The notes: generated by a model from the letters alone, not told the origin. A DNA stretch of 64,000 nt from Hymenobacter artigasi (GCF_012275535.1 NZ_JAAVTK010000006.1:1-64000), one strand, 5' to 3'. Shown: positions 17,184-26,605, numbered from the stretch's first letter. Program-made: numbers and translations.

Positions 17184-18692
17184 ATGAAAATCCTCCTCAC
17201 CGGCGCCACGGGCTACATCGGCCAGCGCCTGCTGCCATTGCTGGCTGCGGCGGGCCACGACGTGGTATGCCTCGTGCGCGACCCGCGCCGCTTCTCCCTG
17301 CCCGATACGCTGCCCGAAGCCCTGCACGCCCGGGTAACGGTGGCCAAAGGCGACTTGCTGCGGCCCAAATCGCTGGCTACCATGCCCACCGACATCGACG
17401 CAGCCTACTACCTGGTGCATTCCATGAGTGGCGGCAACGAGGATTTTTTTCAGCAGGAACAGCAGTCGGCCCAGCATTTTGTCGACTACCTCGACACCAC
17501 CACCGCCCGGCAGGTCATCTACCTTTCCGGCATTGCCAACGACCATGACCTGAGCGTGCACCTGCGCTCGCGCCGCGCCGTGGAAAACGTGCTCACCCAG
17601 GCCACCCGCGCCAAGCTCACGGTGCTGCGCGCCAGCATCATCATCGGTTCGGGCTCGGCCTCGTTCGAGATTATCCGCGATTTGGTGGAGAAGCTGCCCG
17701 TGATGGTGACACCGCGCTGGCTGAACTCTCGCTGCCAACCCATTGGCATTCGCGATATTATGTACTACCTCACCGAGGTACTGGACAACCCCGCGTGCTT
17801 CGGGCGGGCCTTCGACGTGGGTGGGCCCGACGTGCTCACCTACCGCCAGATGCTGCTGGGGCTGGCCGCCGAGCGCGGCTATAAGCGCTGGATTGTGACA
17901 GTGCCCGTGCTCACGCCCCGGCTGTCGTCGTGGTGGCTGTACCTGGTCACGAGTACCACGTTTTCATTGGCCCAAAGCCTGGTCGAAAGCCTGAAAAACG
18001 ATACCGTGTGCGACCCCGAAAAAAGCATCAGCGCCGTGATTCCGCACCAGCCCATGAGCTACCGCGAGGCCCTGGCCCTGGCCTTCACCCGCATCGAGCA
18101 GAACGAGGTGGTAAGCAGCTGGAGCGACGCGCTGAGCAGCGGCACCATGCGCCAGAACTACATGGATGCCATTCAGATTCCCAAAAACGGCATGTTCTTC
18201 GACCGCCAGCTCATGCCCTTCCGGCGGCCGGTGGCGGAGGTGCTGGACAATATCTGGCGCATCGGCGGCGACCGGGGTTGGTACAAAACCGACTGGCTCT
18301 GGCGCATTCGCGGGCTGATGGACAAGGCCGTGGGCGGGGTAGGCCTGCGCCGGGGCCGCCGCTCGCCCAACCGCCTCCGCGCCGGCGACCCGCTCGACTT
18401 CTGGCGCGTGCTGGTGGCCGACAAGGTCGGCAAGCGCCTCCTGCTGTACGCCGAAATGAAGCTGCCCGGCGAGGCCTGGCTACAGTTCCGCATCCTGGAC
18501 CAGCCCGACGGCACCCACGCCGTAGAGCAGCTGGCCGCCTACCGCCCGCGCGGGCTGGCCGGGCGGCTGTACTGGTACGCCGTGCTGCCCTTCCACGGCA
18601 TTATTTTTAAGGGCATGGTGAAGAATCTGGTAGAGTTTCAGCCCGATTCAAAAAGTCAGATAAATCAATTACAAGAAAATGAGGTTCAATAA
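17184..18692 (+). CDS. NAD(P)H-binding SDR-like protein with DUF2867 domain
   Basis: A 502-residue protein. The N-terminal domain is a Rossmann fold of the atypical SDR type, starting MKILLTGATGYIGQRLLPLL with the TGATGYIG dinucleotide-binding loop and later YLSGIAND and RASIIIGSG. From about residue 320 it matches the DUF2867 domain, which may bind a hydrophobic ligand. The whole protein is about the usual length for this two-domain family. Substrate and reaction are unknown; a role in lipid or quinone metabolism has been proposed for relatives but cannot be read from sequence. Start ATG 17184 is clear. Confidence 0.9.
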   Translation: MKILLTGATGYIGQRLLPLLAAAGHDVVCLVRDPRRFSLPDTLPEALHARVTVAKGDLLRPKSLATMPTDIDAAYYLVHSMSGGNEDFFQQEQQSAQHFVDYLDTTTARQVIYLSGIANDHDLSVHLRSRRAVENVLTQATRAKLTVLRASIIIGSGSASFEIIRDLVEKLPVMVTPRWLNSRCQPIGIRDIMYYLTEVLDNPACFGRAFDVGGPDVLTYRQMLLGLAAERGYKRWIVTVPVLTPRLSSWWLYLVTSTTFSLAQSLVESLKNDTVCDPEKSISAVIPHQPMSYREALALAFTRIEQNEVVSSWSDALSSGTMRQNYMDAIQIPKNGMFFDRQLMPFRRPVAEVLDNIWRIGGDRGWYKTDWLWRIRGLMDKAVGGVGLRRGRRSPNRLRAGDPLDFWRVLVADKVGKRLLLYAEMKLPGEAWLQFRILDQPDGTHAVEQLAAYRPRGLAGRLYWYAVLPFHGIIFKGMVKNLVEFQPDSKSQINQLQENEVQ

Positions 18693-18808
18693 TTTACAAC
18701 AACAAAGCCACTGAACAAAAGTCTGAACAGGCAACAATTTGATTGGCGCGGCAGGTGTAGCCGGAAGTTCCTTTGGCCCATTACTTCACCACCCCGACTC
18801 TGCACGCC

Positions 18809-19720
18809 ATGTTCCGCTTTCCACTCCGCTCCTGCCACCTTGCCGCTATTGCGGCCGTGCTGCCAGTTTTGCTGGCAACCATTCCCGCTCAGGCTCAGGC
18901 CGTGGGGGCTGAGCCGGCCCCGCTCGAAATCACCCATGGCGTGGAGCTGCGCGGGGGCTATACCGGCGGCCGGTACTCGCACAGCACCGATGATTTTCAC
19001 TCCAGCATAAGCATTTTTAACGGCGGCGGCAACACGCGTACGGGCTCGGCCGTCGAACACAGCTTCAATGGGCTTATGCTCGGGGCCGACTACGTGATAG
19101 GCCAGCATCGGCCCGGCCGGCCCACTACCACCACCCTGCGCGTAGGCCTCGACGTGCTGGGCGCGGCCGACCGCCTGCGCATCGGCGATGGTCGCCGGGC
19201 CACGCTGAGCCTGCTGGCCGCGCACCCCCATTTCAGCATCGATGTGCAGCGCAACCGCTGGCAGACGCGGGTAGGTGTCGGCGTGCTGGCCGGGCGCGTG
19301 GGCTACTATGCGCAGGAAGGCTCTTTCGACCTACTGAGCACCAATAGCGTGGTCGATACGGTCCACGCTGTGCCCACGTTCCAGCTGGAAATGAACTACA
19401 ACCACTGGTTTCAGTACGAAGTCGGCTACGGCTCCAATGGACTGCTGGGCCTGGCCAACCCGGTATCGTATGGAGGCGTGGGCACGGGGTTCGGGCCGCG
19501 CAGTCCGCTGGCGCTGGTGGTGGGCGTGAGCAGCGCGGCCTCGCTCGAATACCAAAGCCCGGTGAGCTCCTTTGCCTACGCCCGCGTAGTGTTGGCCCCC
19601 GCCGGGCGGCCCTGGCAGGCCAGCGCGTTCGTCACCTACGGCTCGGCGCAGTACCAGCGCACGGCCCTGCAGGTAGGCTACAAGCTGCCTACCAAAACCA
19701 AAAGCAGCAACGGGCGCTAA
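18809..19720 (+). CDS. Predicted outer-membrane beta-barrel protein of unknown family
   Basis: A 303-residue exported protein. ATG 18809 starts a signal peptide (MFRFPLRSCHLAAIAAVLPVL, cleaved near AQA). The mature protein is rich in alternating hydrophobic residues, Gly and Tyr, with short strands such as LRVGLDVLGA, FQLEMNYNHWFQYEVGYG and FAYARVVLAP, as expected of a beta-barrel. It ends with TALQVGYKLPTKTKSSNGR and not with the usual terminal aromatic. I do not recognise a named family. It is convergent with topB and separated from it by 11 bases. Confidence 0.7.
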   Translation: MFRFPLRSCHLAAIAAVLPVLLATIPAQAQAVGAEPAPLEITHGVELRGGYTGGRYSHSTDDFHSSISIFNGGGNTRTGSAVEHSFNGLMLGADYVIGQHRPGRPTTTTLRVGLDVLGAADRLRIGDGRRATLSLLAAHPHFSIDVQRNRWQTRVGVGVLAGRVGYYAQEGSFDLLSTNSVVDTVHAVPTFQLEMNYNHWFQYEVGYGSNGLLGLANPVSYGGVGTGFGPRSPLALVVGVSSAASLEYQSPVSSFAYARVVLAPAGRPWQASAFVTYGSAQYQRTALQVGYKLPTKTKSSNGR

Positions 19721-19731
19721 GCGGTTGCCCC

Positions 19732-22311
19732 TTACCCAAATACGGGCACCACGCGCCCTTCCTCCACCTTCAGCGCGGCATCGTATTTCTTGCCGGTTTT
19801 GGCCGAGAGAAAGCCTTTTATCACGCTGGTTTCGCCCTTGCGCAGCAGCTGCTTGAGCTGGGTTTCGGTGAGCTGCTTGCCACCCCACTCGAAGCCCACG
19901 CGGAACTGGCAGTCTTCGCGGAAGCGCGAGCAGCCGTAGGCCGTTTTGCCCTTGAGCATGGTGCCGAGCTTGCACACCGGGCACGGAATCAGGCCCGAAT
20001 CGGGGGCGGCGCCGGGCTTGCTGTCGGCTACCTGCAGCAGGATGGGCTGGAAAGAGTTGTCGAGCCCGATGGCAGCGTCGAACTTCTGGCCCTCGGCCCC
20101 GATGAAGCCTTTCATCACGGGCGTGCGGCCTTTGGCCAGCAGGGCTTTCACCTGCGGGTCGCTCAGCTTCTTGCCGTGCACTTCGGCCGGCAGGCGGAAG
20201 GTGCAGCCCTCGCGGAAGCGCACGCAGCCAAAGGCCGTTTTGCCGCGGACCACATGGCCGGTTTTGCAGGCCGGGCAGTAGCCCAGGCCATTCCCGGGGG
20301 GAGGTGGTGAGTTAAGAGTTGAGAGTGAAGAGTTAGGAGTTTTGGTTCTGCTCTTGCCGTCTGCAACTCTTGACTCTTCACTCTTACCTTTTAACGCTAT
20401 TTCCGCGCTGCCGGAGGTCACCATGCGGCCACGGTTGTCCTGCTTCACTTCCTGCACCATCTCCTTCACCAGCCCCGAAAGCTCGCCCAGGAAGCCTTCC
20501 GACGACAGCTCGCCGCGCTCAATCTGGCGCAGCTTGTGCTCCCACTGGCCCGTCAACTCCGCCGATTTTAGGGTGGGGTTGCGGATGAGGTCAATCAATT
20601 CTACTCCCGTGGGGGTGGGGATGATGCGCTTCTTTTCGCGCTTAATGTAGTTGCGCTTGAACAGGGTTTCGATGATGGCGGCGCGGGTGCTGGGCCGGCC
20701 AATGCCGTTTTCCTTCATGGCCTGGCGCAGTTCCTCGTCGTCAATGTTGCGGCCGGCCGTTTCCATACCGCGCAGCAGCGTGGCCTCGGTGTAGTCCTTG
20801 GGCGGCTGGGTCATCTTGCTATCCAGGCGCGGGTCGTGGGGGCCGCTTTCGCCCTTCACGAAGTTGGGCAGCACGGTGGCCACGGCATCGTCGTCATCTG
20901 GTGCCTGGTTGTTGGTGCCTGGTGCCTGGGCCGGTTTGGGGGCGGCCTGCTGGGTGGGGTCGCCGTAGACGACGCGCCAGCCGGGGTTGAGAATCTGGCG
21001 GCCGCGCACGCGGAAGGGGCGCTCGGCGGCTTCGGCCAGCACGGTGGTGTTGCTCACCTCGCAATCGGGGTAGAAGGCGGCGATGAAGCGGCGCGTGATG
21101 ATGTCGTATACGCTGGTTTCCATGCCGCCGCCGGGGCCGGCCGCGCCCGTTGGAATAATGGCGTGGTGGTCGGTGACTTTGTTGTTGTTGAAAACCTTGG
21201 GCGTTTTGGGAATCTTGGCGGCCAGCAGCGGTGCCGTCAGCGCCTCATAGCCCCGGATGCCGCGCATGATGCCGGGGATTTTTGCGTACTGGTCGTCGGG
21301 CAGGAAGGTGGTATCGACGCGCGGATAGCTCACGGCCTTCTTCTCGTACAATGCCTGCACGATTTTCAGCGTGTCCTCGGCCGAGAGGCTCAGCTGGTTG
21401 TTGCACTGCACCTGAAGGGAAGTAAGGTCAAAGAGGCGCGGCGGGGATTCGCGTCCTTTTTTGATTTCCACATCGGTGACACGCAGCGGGGCGGGGCGCA
21501 CGGCTTCAAGGGCTTCGCGGGCCTCTTCTTCGGTCACAAAATAGCCCAGGGCCCGCAGGCGGCTCTTGGTATCGGGCGCGGCGTCGGCGTCTTTGGCCTT
21601 GTCGGGGGCGGCCATGTGGCTGAACAGCGTACCCCGGTATTCGGTCTTCAACACCCAATACGGCTCCGAGCGAAAGTTCTGGATTTCGTGCCAGCGCTCC
21701 ACCAGCAGGGCCAGCGTGGGCGTTTGCACGCGCCCGATGCTCAGCAGCTGCTTGTCCTGGTAGGTGGTGTATTTGAGGGTGAAGAGGCGGGTGGCGTTCA
21801 GGCCCAGCAGCCAGTCGCCCACCGCCCGGCTCTTACCGGCCTGGTATAGACTGTCGAACTCGCTGGCCTCGCGCAAGTTGGCAAAGCCCTGGCGAATGGC
21901 TTCCTCCGTAAGCGAAGAAATCCAGAGGCGCTTCACGGGCTTGCGGCACTTGGCCTCCTGCAGCACCCAGCGCTGAATGACCTCCCCTTCCTGGCCGGCG
22001 TCGCCGCAGTTTATCACTTCAGTGGCCTCGTCCACCAGCTTCTTGATGGTGTTGAACTGCCGCACCACGCCATCGTCACGGCGCATGAGCTTGATGCCGA
22101 ACTTCTCCGGAATCATGGGCAGGTTGTGCAGGCTCCAGCGCTTCCATTCGGGCTGGTAGTCATCGGGCTCCTTGAGCTGGCAGAAGTGGCCGAAGGTCCA
22201 GGTCACCTGGTAGCCGTTGCCTTCCATGTAGCCGTCCATGCGGCGGGTGGCACCCAGCACGTTGGCAATCTCACGGGCGACACTGGGCTTTTCGGCAATG
22301 CAAACTATCAC
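19732..22311 (-). CDS. topB: Type IA DNA topoisomerase (topoisomerase III-like)
   Basis: An 859-residue type IA topoisomerase that relaxes or decatenates DNA through a transient 5'-phosphotyrosine link. The GTG start at 22311 gives MIVCIAEKPSVA, with the Toprim Glu7. The Toprim acidic cluster is CGDAGQEGE at about 102-110. The catalytic tyrosine is Tyr329 in SYPRVDTTFL. The C terminus carries repeated zinc-ribbon-like units (CPACKTG and CPVCKLG, each followed by YGC-R-FRE- or FGCVRFREG-type segments). Two linkers, about residues 458-473 and 640-672, look derived from intergenic repeats that were inserted in frame. The enzyme should still be active because no core motif is affected. Confidence 0.93.
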   Translation of the reverse strand: MIVCIAEKPSVAREIANVLGATRRMDGYMEGNGYQVTWTFGHFCQLKEPDDYQPEWKRWSLHNLPMIPEKFGIKLMRRDDGVVRQFNTIKKLVDEATEVINCGDAGQEGEVIQRWVLQEAKCRKPVKRLWISSLTEEAIRQGFANLREASEFDSLYQAGKSRAVGDWLLGLNATRLFTLKYTTYQDKQLLSIGRVQTPTLALLVERWHEIQNFRSEPYWVLKTEYRGTLFSHMAAPDKAKDADAAPDTKSRLRALGYFVTEEEAREALEAVRPAPLRVTDVEIKKGRESPPRLFDLTSLQVQCNNQLSLSAEDTLKIVQALYEKKAVSYPRVDTTFLPDDQYAKIPGIMRGIRGYEALTAPLLAAKIPKTPKVFNNNKVTDHHAIIPTGAAGPGGGMETSVYDIITRRFIAAFYPDCEVSNTTVLAEAAERPFRVRGRQILNPGWRVVYGDPTQQAAPKPAQAPGTNNQAPDDDDAVATVLPNFVKGESGPHDPRLDSKMTQPPKDYTEATLLRGMETAGRNIDDEELRQAMKENGIGRPSTRAAIIETLFKRNYIKREKKRIIPTPTGVELIDLIRNPTLKSAELTGQWEHKLRQIERGELSSEGFLGELSGLVKEMVQEVKQDNRGRMVTSGSAEIALKGKSEESRVADGKSRTKTPNSSLSTLNSPPPPGNGLGYCPACKTGHVVRGKTAFGCVRFREGCTFRLPAEVHGKKLSDPQVKALLAKGRTPVMKGFIGAEGQKFDAAIGLDNSFQPILLQVADSKPGAAPDSGLIPCPVCKLGTMLKGKTAYGCSRFREDCQFRVGFEWGGKQLTETQLKQLLRKGETSVIKGFLSAKTGKKYDAALKVEEGRVVPVFG
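20306..20392. repeat. Intergenic-type GAGTTAAGAGTT dyad located inside topB
   Basis: An imperfect dyad with arms near 20306-20340 (GAGTTAAGAGTTGAGAGTGA) and 20364-20392 (its approximate complement). The same unit class is found between genes at 25078-25147. Here it is read as a serine/threonine-rich linker of the topoisomerase. Confidence 0.65.
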
Positions 22312-22427
22312 GGATTCTCGGTTGATTAATTCGGAGGGCGCTGATTGATTTCGGCGCGGGGAATTAACAAAGGTAACCGCGAAAAAGGTCGCATTCGGGC
22401 AGCTTGCGGCTGATGCCGGCTGGCCCC

Positions 22428-22620
22428 TGGCGCGAGTTTAGCGCAACGCAGTGAAGCGTAACTCGTGCCGACTGTGATGGGTAGGCTGGGCCTCCCCTGC
22501 CGCGCCAGCGGCAAGCCGGCACCGGGCCGTGCTGGTGGGCCGTGCTGGTGGGCCGTTTCATGGGAGGCGCAGCCTCCCCCGGATGGCCGGCACGAGTTAC
22601 GCTGCGCTAAACTCGCGCCA
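22428..22620. repeat. Family D dyad with GGCGCGAGTTTAGCGC outer arms
   Basis: The outer arms 22428-22468 and 22589-22620 are largely complementary, the left one having about 10 extra bases. Between them a 14-base unit GTGCTGGTGGGCCG is tandemly repeated near 22528-22555. The element fills most of the 347-base gap between topB and the GAF gene. I see no gene in the gap. Confidence 0.75.
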
Positions 22621-22658
22621 GAACGGCCAGACCGAGTTGCCCAATGATGCGGCCGGCC

Positions 22659-23381
22659 CTACTTGTCCAGCACGGCCAGCAGCTCGCGGTGCATCACCTG
22701 GGCCAGGTAGCGCGCCTCGTCGAGGCGTGACTCGTGGTAACGCCGGGTGTCCTCCGATTCGGGGGCGGGGTCCAGCCGGCGCAGCGCGGCCAGGGTGCTG
22801 AGGCGGGTGAGCGACTGCTGCACGGTGGCATCGACGCGGGAGCGCAGGCCCTCCGGCACAGTAAAGCCGTTGGCCTGGGCGGCTTGCAGGCGCAGCAGCT
22901 CCTGGGCCACCCGGGCCAGGTCCTTCAGCAGGTGGCCCTCCAAGGGGGTGAGCTGGCGGGGGCGGTGGTCCATGATGCAGAGGCTGCCTAATGACAGGCC
23001 TTCGGGTGAGCGCAGGGCCTGCCCGGCATAGAAGCCCAGGTTCATTTCCTGCGCCACGTAGGGATTGACGAGGTCACAGGGCTGGACGACCACGTCGCGG
23101 AATTCGGTGAGTTCGTCGCTGAGAATGGCCACCGAGCACATGCTGTCCTGACGGTCTACCACCAAGGCTTCGGGCAAGCCCTCGTTGCCGATGAACACCA
23201 CGTCGTCGGCCCGCACCAGGCTCACGAGGGCAATGGGCATGTCGAAGAGCTTGGCCACGATGCTCACAAAATCATTAAACACCTCCTGCCCGGGCGTGCC
23301 CAGCACCTGGTAGGGCTGCAGGGCCGCCAGGCGCTCGTGTTCGTAGGAAGGTATCAGGCCCGGGTACTGGTTGGTGTTCAT
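22659..23381 (-). CDS. GAF domain protein
   Basis: A 240-residue cytosolic protein with one GAF domain at about residues 20-165. Landmarks are LAALQPYQVLGTPGQEVFNDFVSIVAKLFDMPIALVSLV in its usual position (quoted only in outline: short helix, then LVSLV strand), SMCSVAIL and LGSLCIMDHRPR. The C-terminal part is helical, with DLARVAQELLRLQ. There is no kinase or cyclase domain, so it is a stand-alone sensor or a chemoreceptor-like partner. ATG 23381 is favoured over TTG 23408. GAF proteins of this kind are frequent in Hymenobacter, often as the N-terminal part of histidine kinases. Confidence 0.85.
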   Translation of the reverse strand: MNTNQYPGLIPSYEHERLAALQPYQVLGTPGQEVFNDFVSIVAKLFDMPIALVSLVRADDVVFIGNEGLPEALVVDRQDSMCSVAILSDELTEFRDVVVQPCDLVNPYVAQEMNLGFYAGQALRSPEGLSLGSLCIMDHRPRQLTPLEGHLLKDLARVAQELLRLQAAQANGFTVPEGLRSRVDATVQQSLTRLSTLAALRRLDPAPESEDTRRYHESRLDEARYLAQVMHRELLAVLDK

Positions 23382-23667
23382 GGATAAGCTGAGGAGTTCA
23401 GCCGCCAACTAGTTGAGTGATGGAATAGTTCGACAATGCGGGTAGTGGTAAGGGTGTCGCACTGTGCCAGAGAAACGTCGGTGGTTGTCTGGCTTGTCGT
23501 AGGGCAACGTTTATAAAGTCTAACAAACATATCACAAGCAATTAAAAATCAATGCCTTTCACTAATATCACCGTATTAACAAGGTCTTATCCGCTCAACT
23601 TTCGGTTTGTTAGTACCAGCAAATGATGCGAATCTTGCAGGGGTAAGCACCTTCCCTTTCACACGCC

Positions 23668-24393
23668 ATGAAAACACTTTCCGCGCTTCGAACAGTGTTG
23701 CTAAGCTCAGCTCTGCTCAGCAGCAGCGCCTGCAAGAAAACGGGCCCCGAAATTGAGGGCCTGTCGTTCGTTGACGGTGTACCTTACTATCATTTCACGA
23801 ATAATGACCGGCTGTGGCTTGGAATCAAATCCGGCGACGAATGGAAGATGGAAAACACGCGGGGCTACCAGCGCGTGTACCGCACATCGGTTATCATCCA
23901 CGACATTCAGAAAGCACTTTACAACAATTCTGTCGGCACCTACATTACCCCCACAAAGCCGGAGGCATATCAGGACGTTATGTATATCCGCCTAGCACGT
24001 ACCGACAGCGTTGCCGGGTTCAGCGAATTACGTTTCTATCGCGAGGCAGCGCACCGCACCGGGTATCCGGCGGGCGGGTTCGACCCCGATAAAAGTGAAT
24101 TTTATGCTCAGGGCGAGTGGGCTGACTTTGTCGGCAATTCTGACCGCTACGCCAGCACCTACTATTGCCGGGGCCTCAGCATGCCGCACGGCACCGCGCT
24201 GAATGGACCTTTTCAACAGCTCACCGTGTACGGCCGAACATACGGCGAAGTGGTGCCTTTCATTGGGAATTCGCGTGGTGCTGCCTGTAGTCCGGTGCCC
24301 TCGTCCTACATGCAGGAGCTGTACTACGACCGTCAGGCGGGCTTGGTTCGGATGGTGAGCCTTGCGGGGGAAGTTTGGGAAAGGGTGCCATAA
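23668..24393 (+). CDS. Lipoprotein of unknown function
   Basis: A 241-residue predicted lipoprotein: signal MKTLSALRTVLLSSALLSSSAC with Cys22 followed by KKTGPE. The mature part has many aromatic residues and several short strands, for example VPYYHFTNNDRLWLGIK and a C-terminal LYYDRQAGLVRMVSLAGEVWERV, which resembles tails of other small Bacteroidota lipoproteins. No catalytic motif is visible. Its base composition is slightly more A+T than its neighbours. It stands alone. The family is not recognised. Confidence 0.7.
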   Translation: MKTLSALRTVLLSSALLSSSACKKTGPEIEGLSFVDGVPYYHFTNNDRLWLGIKSGDEWKMENTRGYQRVYRTSVIIHDIQKALYNNSVGTYITPTKPEAYQDVMYIRLARTDSVAGFSELRFYREAAHRTGYPAGGFDPDKSEFYAQGEWADFVGNSDRYASTYYCRGLSMPHGTALNGPFQQLTVYGRTYGEVVPFIGNSRGAACSPVPSSYMQELYYDRQAGLVRMVSLAGEVWERVP

Positions 24394-24399
24394 ACAGTT

Positions 24400-24520
24400 G
24401 CAACAGCCATTTCGGCAAACTGGTCGTGGTCCAGGCGCAGGTTCTCAAAGAAATTCTCGAACCGGGCGGCGTACCTAGCTTGGGCCATGCGGTAGGTGTA
24501 GGGGCTTGGTGAATAGGTAG
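24400..24520 (-). pseudogene. Possible remnant of a helix-turn-helix gene
   Basis: On the minus strand the segment YRMAQARYAARFENFF followed by ENLRLDHDQFAEMA resembles the start of XRE-type helix-turn-helix proteins (R-F-x2-F-x2-L-x-L-x4-FA). The match breaks off after about 35 residues, and there is no plausible start and no DNA-binding second helix. It lies between the lipoprotein and the stress protein gene. The call is tentative. Confidence 0.25.
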
Positions 24521-24610
24521 GCAAGAGGCAGGATTTATTTGGAAACGGCCCCGACCACAACCGGCCCCGAAGGCCGCCGTAGACACCCAACACCTTCCCC
24601 CCATTTTACC

Positions 24611-25081
24611 ATGGCCCGCATCATTGTCGGTTTATTCACCAGCGCTTCCGAAGCTACATTCGCCGCTACTCAGGCCCAGGCGGCCGGCCTCGCCCCCAGC
24701 GCCATCAACATTGCCACCCAGGCAAGCCTGCAGGCCCAGCACCTGCCCGATGCCGGCGCATCTGCCGAGCCTTTTTTCGACAGTGTGACGCGGTTTTTCA
24801 CGGACCTTTTTAGCGGCAATCAGCTCGATGATGCCCAGGCATACATCGCCGCCACCGGCCCCGATACGGCCGTGCTCACCATCGAAACCGCCACCGTCGA
24901 AGAAGCCGAGCTGGCCCGCGCCGTCCTCGACCGCAACGGGGCCGTGGATGTGTACAAGCAACGCCCCCTCGCCCCCACCACCAGCACGGGCGAGATTCAC
25001 ATCGAAATTGACCTAGAAGGCGACCTCGGCCGGCTGCGCGATGATGATGAGTTGGATGCCAACGGCCTAACCACGCATTAG
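24611..25081 (+). CDS. General stress protein 17M-like (YflT-type) domain protein
   Basis: A 156-residue cytosolic protein. The start MARIIVGLFTSASEATFAATQAQAAG, with its initial strand VGLF and following helix, and the later motifs FFTDLFSG and VLTIETATVEEAELARAVLDRNGAVDVY match the general stress protein 17M domain. In Bacillus such proteins are induced by heat and salt, but the molecular role is unknown. ATG 24611 is chosen over an upstream in-frame start at 24539. The stop codon TAG lies inside the left arm of a 26-bp dyad, so the dyad would be the terminator. Confidence 0.78.
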   Translation: MARIIVGLFTSASEATFAATQAQAAGLAPSAINIATQASLQAQHLPDAGASAEPFFDSVTRFFTDLFSGNQLDDAQAYIAATGPDTAVLTIETATVEEAELARAVLDRNGAVDVYKQRPLAPTTSTGEIHIEIDLEGDLGRLRDDDELDANGLTTH

Positions 25082-25147
25082 GAGTTAGGAGTTAGGAGTT
25101 AAGAATAGGCTCTTCCTAATACTTAACTCCTAACTCCTAACTCCTAA
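25078..25147. repeat. TTAGGAGTTAGGAGTTAGGA dyad with perfect 26-bp arms
   Basis: The arms 25078-25103 and 25122-25147 are perfectly complementary. Each arm consists of three tandem TTAGGAG-type heptamers. The element fills the gap between convergent genes, includes the stop codon of the stress gene and ends 3 bases before the stop codon of the permease gene. Confidence 0.85.
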
Positions 25148-25150
25148 CTT

Positions 25151-26605
25151 TTAATTCTTTACCCCTTCCTGCGCCAGCCGCAGCTTGCTGTGTTTCTTGC
25201 CGTAGCTGAAGTAGATAACCATGCCGATGGCCAGCCACACGATGAGGCGCAGCCAGGTTTCCCAGGGCAGCGAGGCCATCATTACCACGCAGACCACAAT
25301 GCCCAGGATGGGCACCACCGGCACCCACGGCGTGCGGAACGAACGCGGCGCATCGGGGTTGGTTTTGCGCATAATCATCACGCCGAGACACACCATCACG
25401 AAGGCCAGCAGCGTGCCGATGCTCGTCATTTCGCCCACCACCGAAATGGGCACAAAGCCCGCAAACAGCGCAATGAAGCACCCCAGCAACAGCGTGGACT
25501 GCGACGGCGTGTTGAATTTAGGATGCAGCCGCGAAAACACCGGCGGCAGCAGGCCATCCTTCGACATCGAAAAGAACACCCGCGACTGCCCCAGCAAATC
25601 CACCAATATCACGGAGGTGTAGCCAATGAGAATGGCCATAATCACGGCCGACGACAGCCAGGCATAAGGCGTTTTTTCGATGGCAATGGCCACCGGCGCG
25701 GCGCTGTTCTTGAACTCCGTGTAGTTGGCCAGGCCCGTGAGGACGTGCCCGAATAGCACGAACAGCACCGTGCACACCGCCAGCGAGCCCAGAATGCCAA
25801 TGGGCATGTTGCGCTGCGGGTTCTTGGTTTCCTGGGCCATGGTGGCCACGATATCGAAGCCGATGAAGACGAAGAAAATAACGCCTGCCCCGCGCAGGAT
25901 GCCGCTCAGGCCGAACTCGCCAAACTTGCCGGTGTTGGCCGGGATGTAGGGTTGGTAGTTGGCCGGGTCGATGTATTTCCAGCCCAGGGCAATGAACACC
26001 AGCACCACGGCCACCTTCAGGGCCACCACCAGCGCATTGAACCACGCCGAGCCCTTGGTGCCGCGCGTGACGATGGCCGTAATGGCCAGCACGATGAGCA
26101 TGGCCGGCACGTTCACGTAGCCGCTCACGGTGCTGCCATCGGCCAGCGTGGCCGACTCGAACGGCGACGTCACCAGCCGCGCCGGGATGTGCAGCCCGTA
26201 TTTCCCCAGGAACTTAATGAGGTACTGCGACCAGCTGATGGCCACCGTGGCCGCCCCTACCGAGTATTCGAGCACCAAATCCCAGCCGATAATCCAGGCA
26301 AACAGCTCGCCCATGGTGGCGTAGGAATACGTGTAGGCCGAGCCTGACACCGGCACCAGCGCCGCAAACTCGGCGTAGCACAGCGCCGAGAAGGCGCAGC
26401 CCACGGCCGCCACAATAAAGGAAAGCGTAACGGCCGGCCCCGCGTTATTGGCCGCCGCAATGCCGGTGAGCGAAAACAGGCCCGCCCCGATAATAACCCC
26501 GATGCCGATGGCAATCAGGCTCACGCCGTTCAGGCTGCGCTTGAGGGTATTCGCCCCCGTTTCAGCGGCTTCCTGGCGAAGCAGCTCCAGTGATTTTGTT
26601 AACAT
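25151..26605 (-). CDS. APC family amino acid permease (cationic amino acid transporter-like)
   Basis: A 484-residue inner-membrane transporter with about 12 hydrophobic helices. The N terminus has the APC signature GVSLIAIGIGVIIGAGLFSL, and later segments CYAEFAALVPVSGSAYTYSY, FFVFIGFDIVATMAQETKNP and RVFFSMSKDGLLP are typical of the cationic amino acid transporter (CAT) branch. It probably imports amino acids with protons; specificity is unknown. ATG 26605 gives MLTKSLELLRQEA; the upstream in-frame start at 26659 adds low-complexity residues and is disfavoured. The last codons (VKN, stop) border the 26-bp dyad. Confidence 0.92.
   Translation of the reverse strand: MLTKSLELLRQEAAETGANTLKRSLNGVSLIAIGIGVIIGAGLFSLTGIAAANNAGPAVTLSFIVAAVGCAFSALCYAEFAALVPVSGSAYTYSYATMGELFAWIIGWDLVLEYSVGAATVAISWSQYLIKFLGKYGLHIPARLVTSPFESATLADGSTVSGYVNVPAMLIVLAITAIVTRGTKGSAWFNALVVALKVAVVLVFIALGWKYIDPANYQPYIPANTGKFGEFGLSGILRGAGVIFFVFIGFDIVATMAQETKNPQRNMPIGILGSLAVCTVLFVLFGHVLTGLANYTEFKNSAAPVAIAIEKTPYAWLSSAVIMAILIGYTSVILVDLLGQSRVFFSMSKDGLLPPVFSRLHPKFNTPSQSTLLLGCFIALFAGFVPISVVGEMTSIGTLLAFVMVCLGVMIMRKTNPDAPRSFRTPWVPVVPILGIVVCVVMMASLPWETWLRLIVWLAIGMVIYFSYGKKHSKLRLAQEGVKN

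Noticed and set aside
20306..25147. CRISPR array based on repeated GAGTTAGGAGTT units
   Set aside because: Units are inverted and tandem without spacers of constant size, and no cas genes are present.
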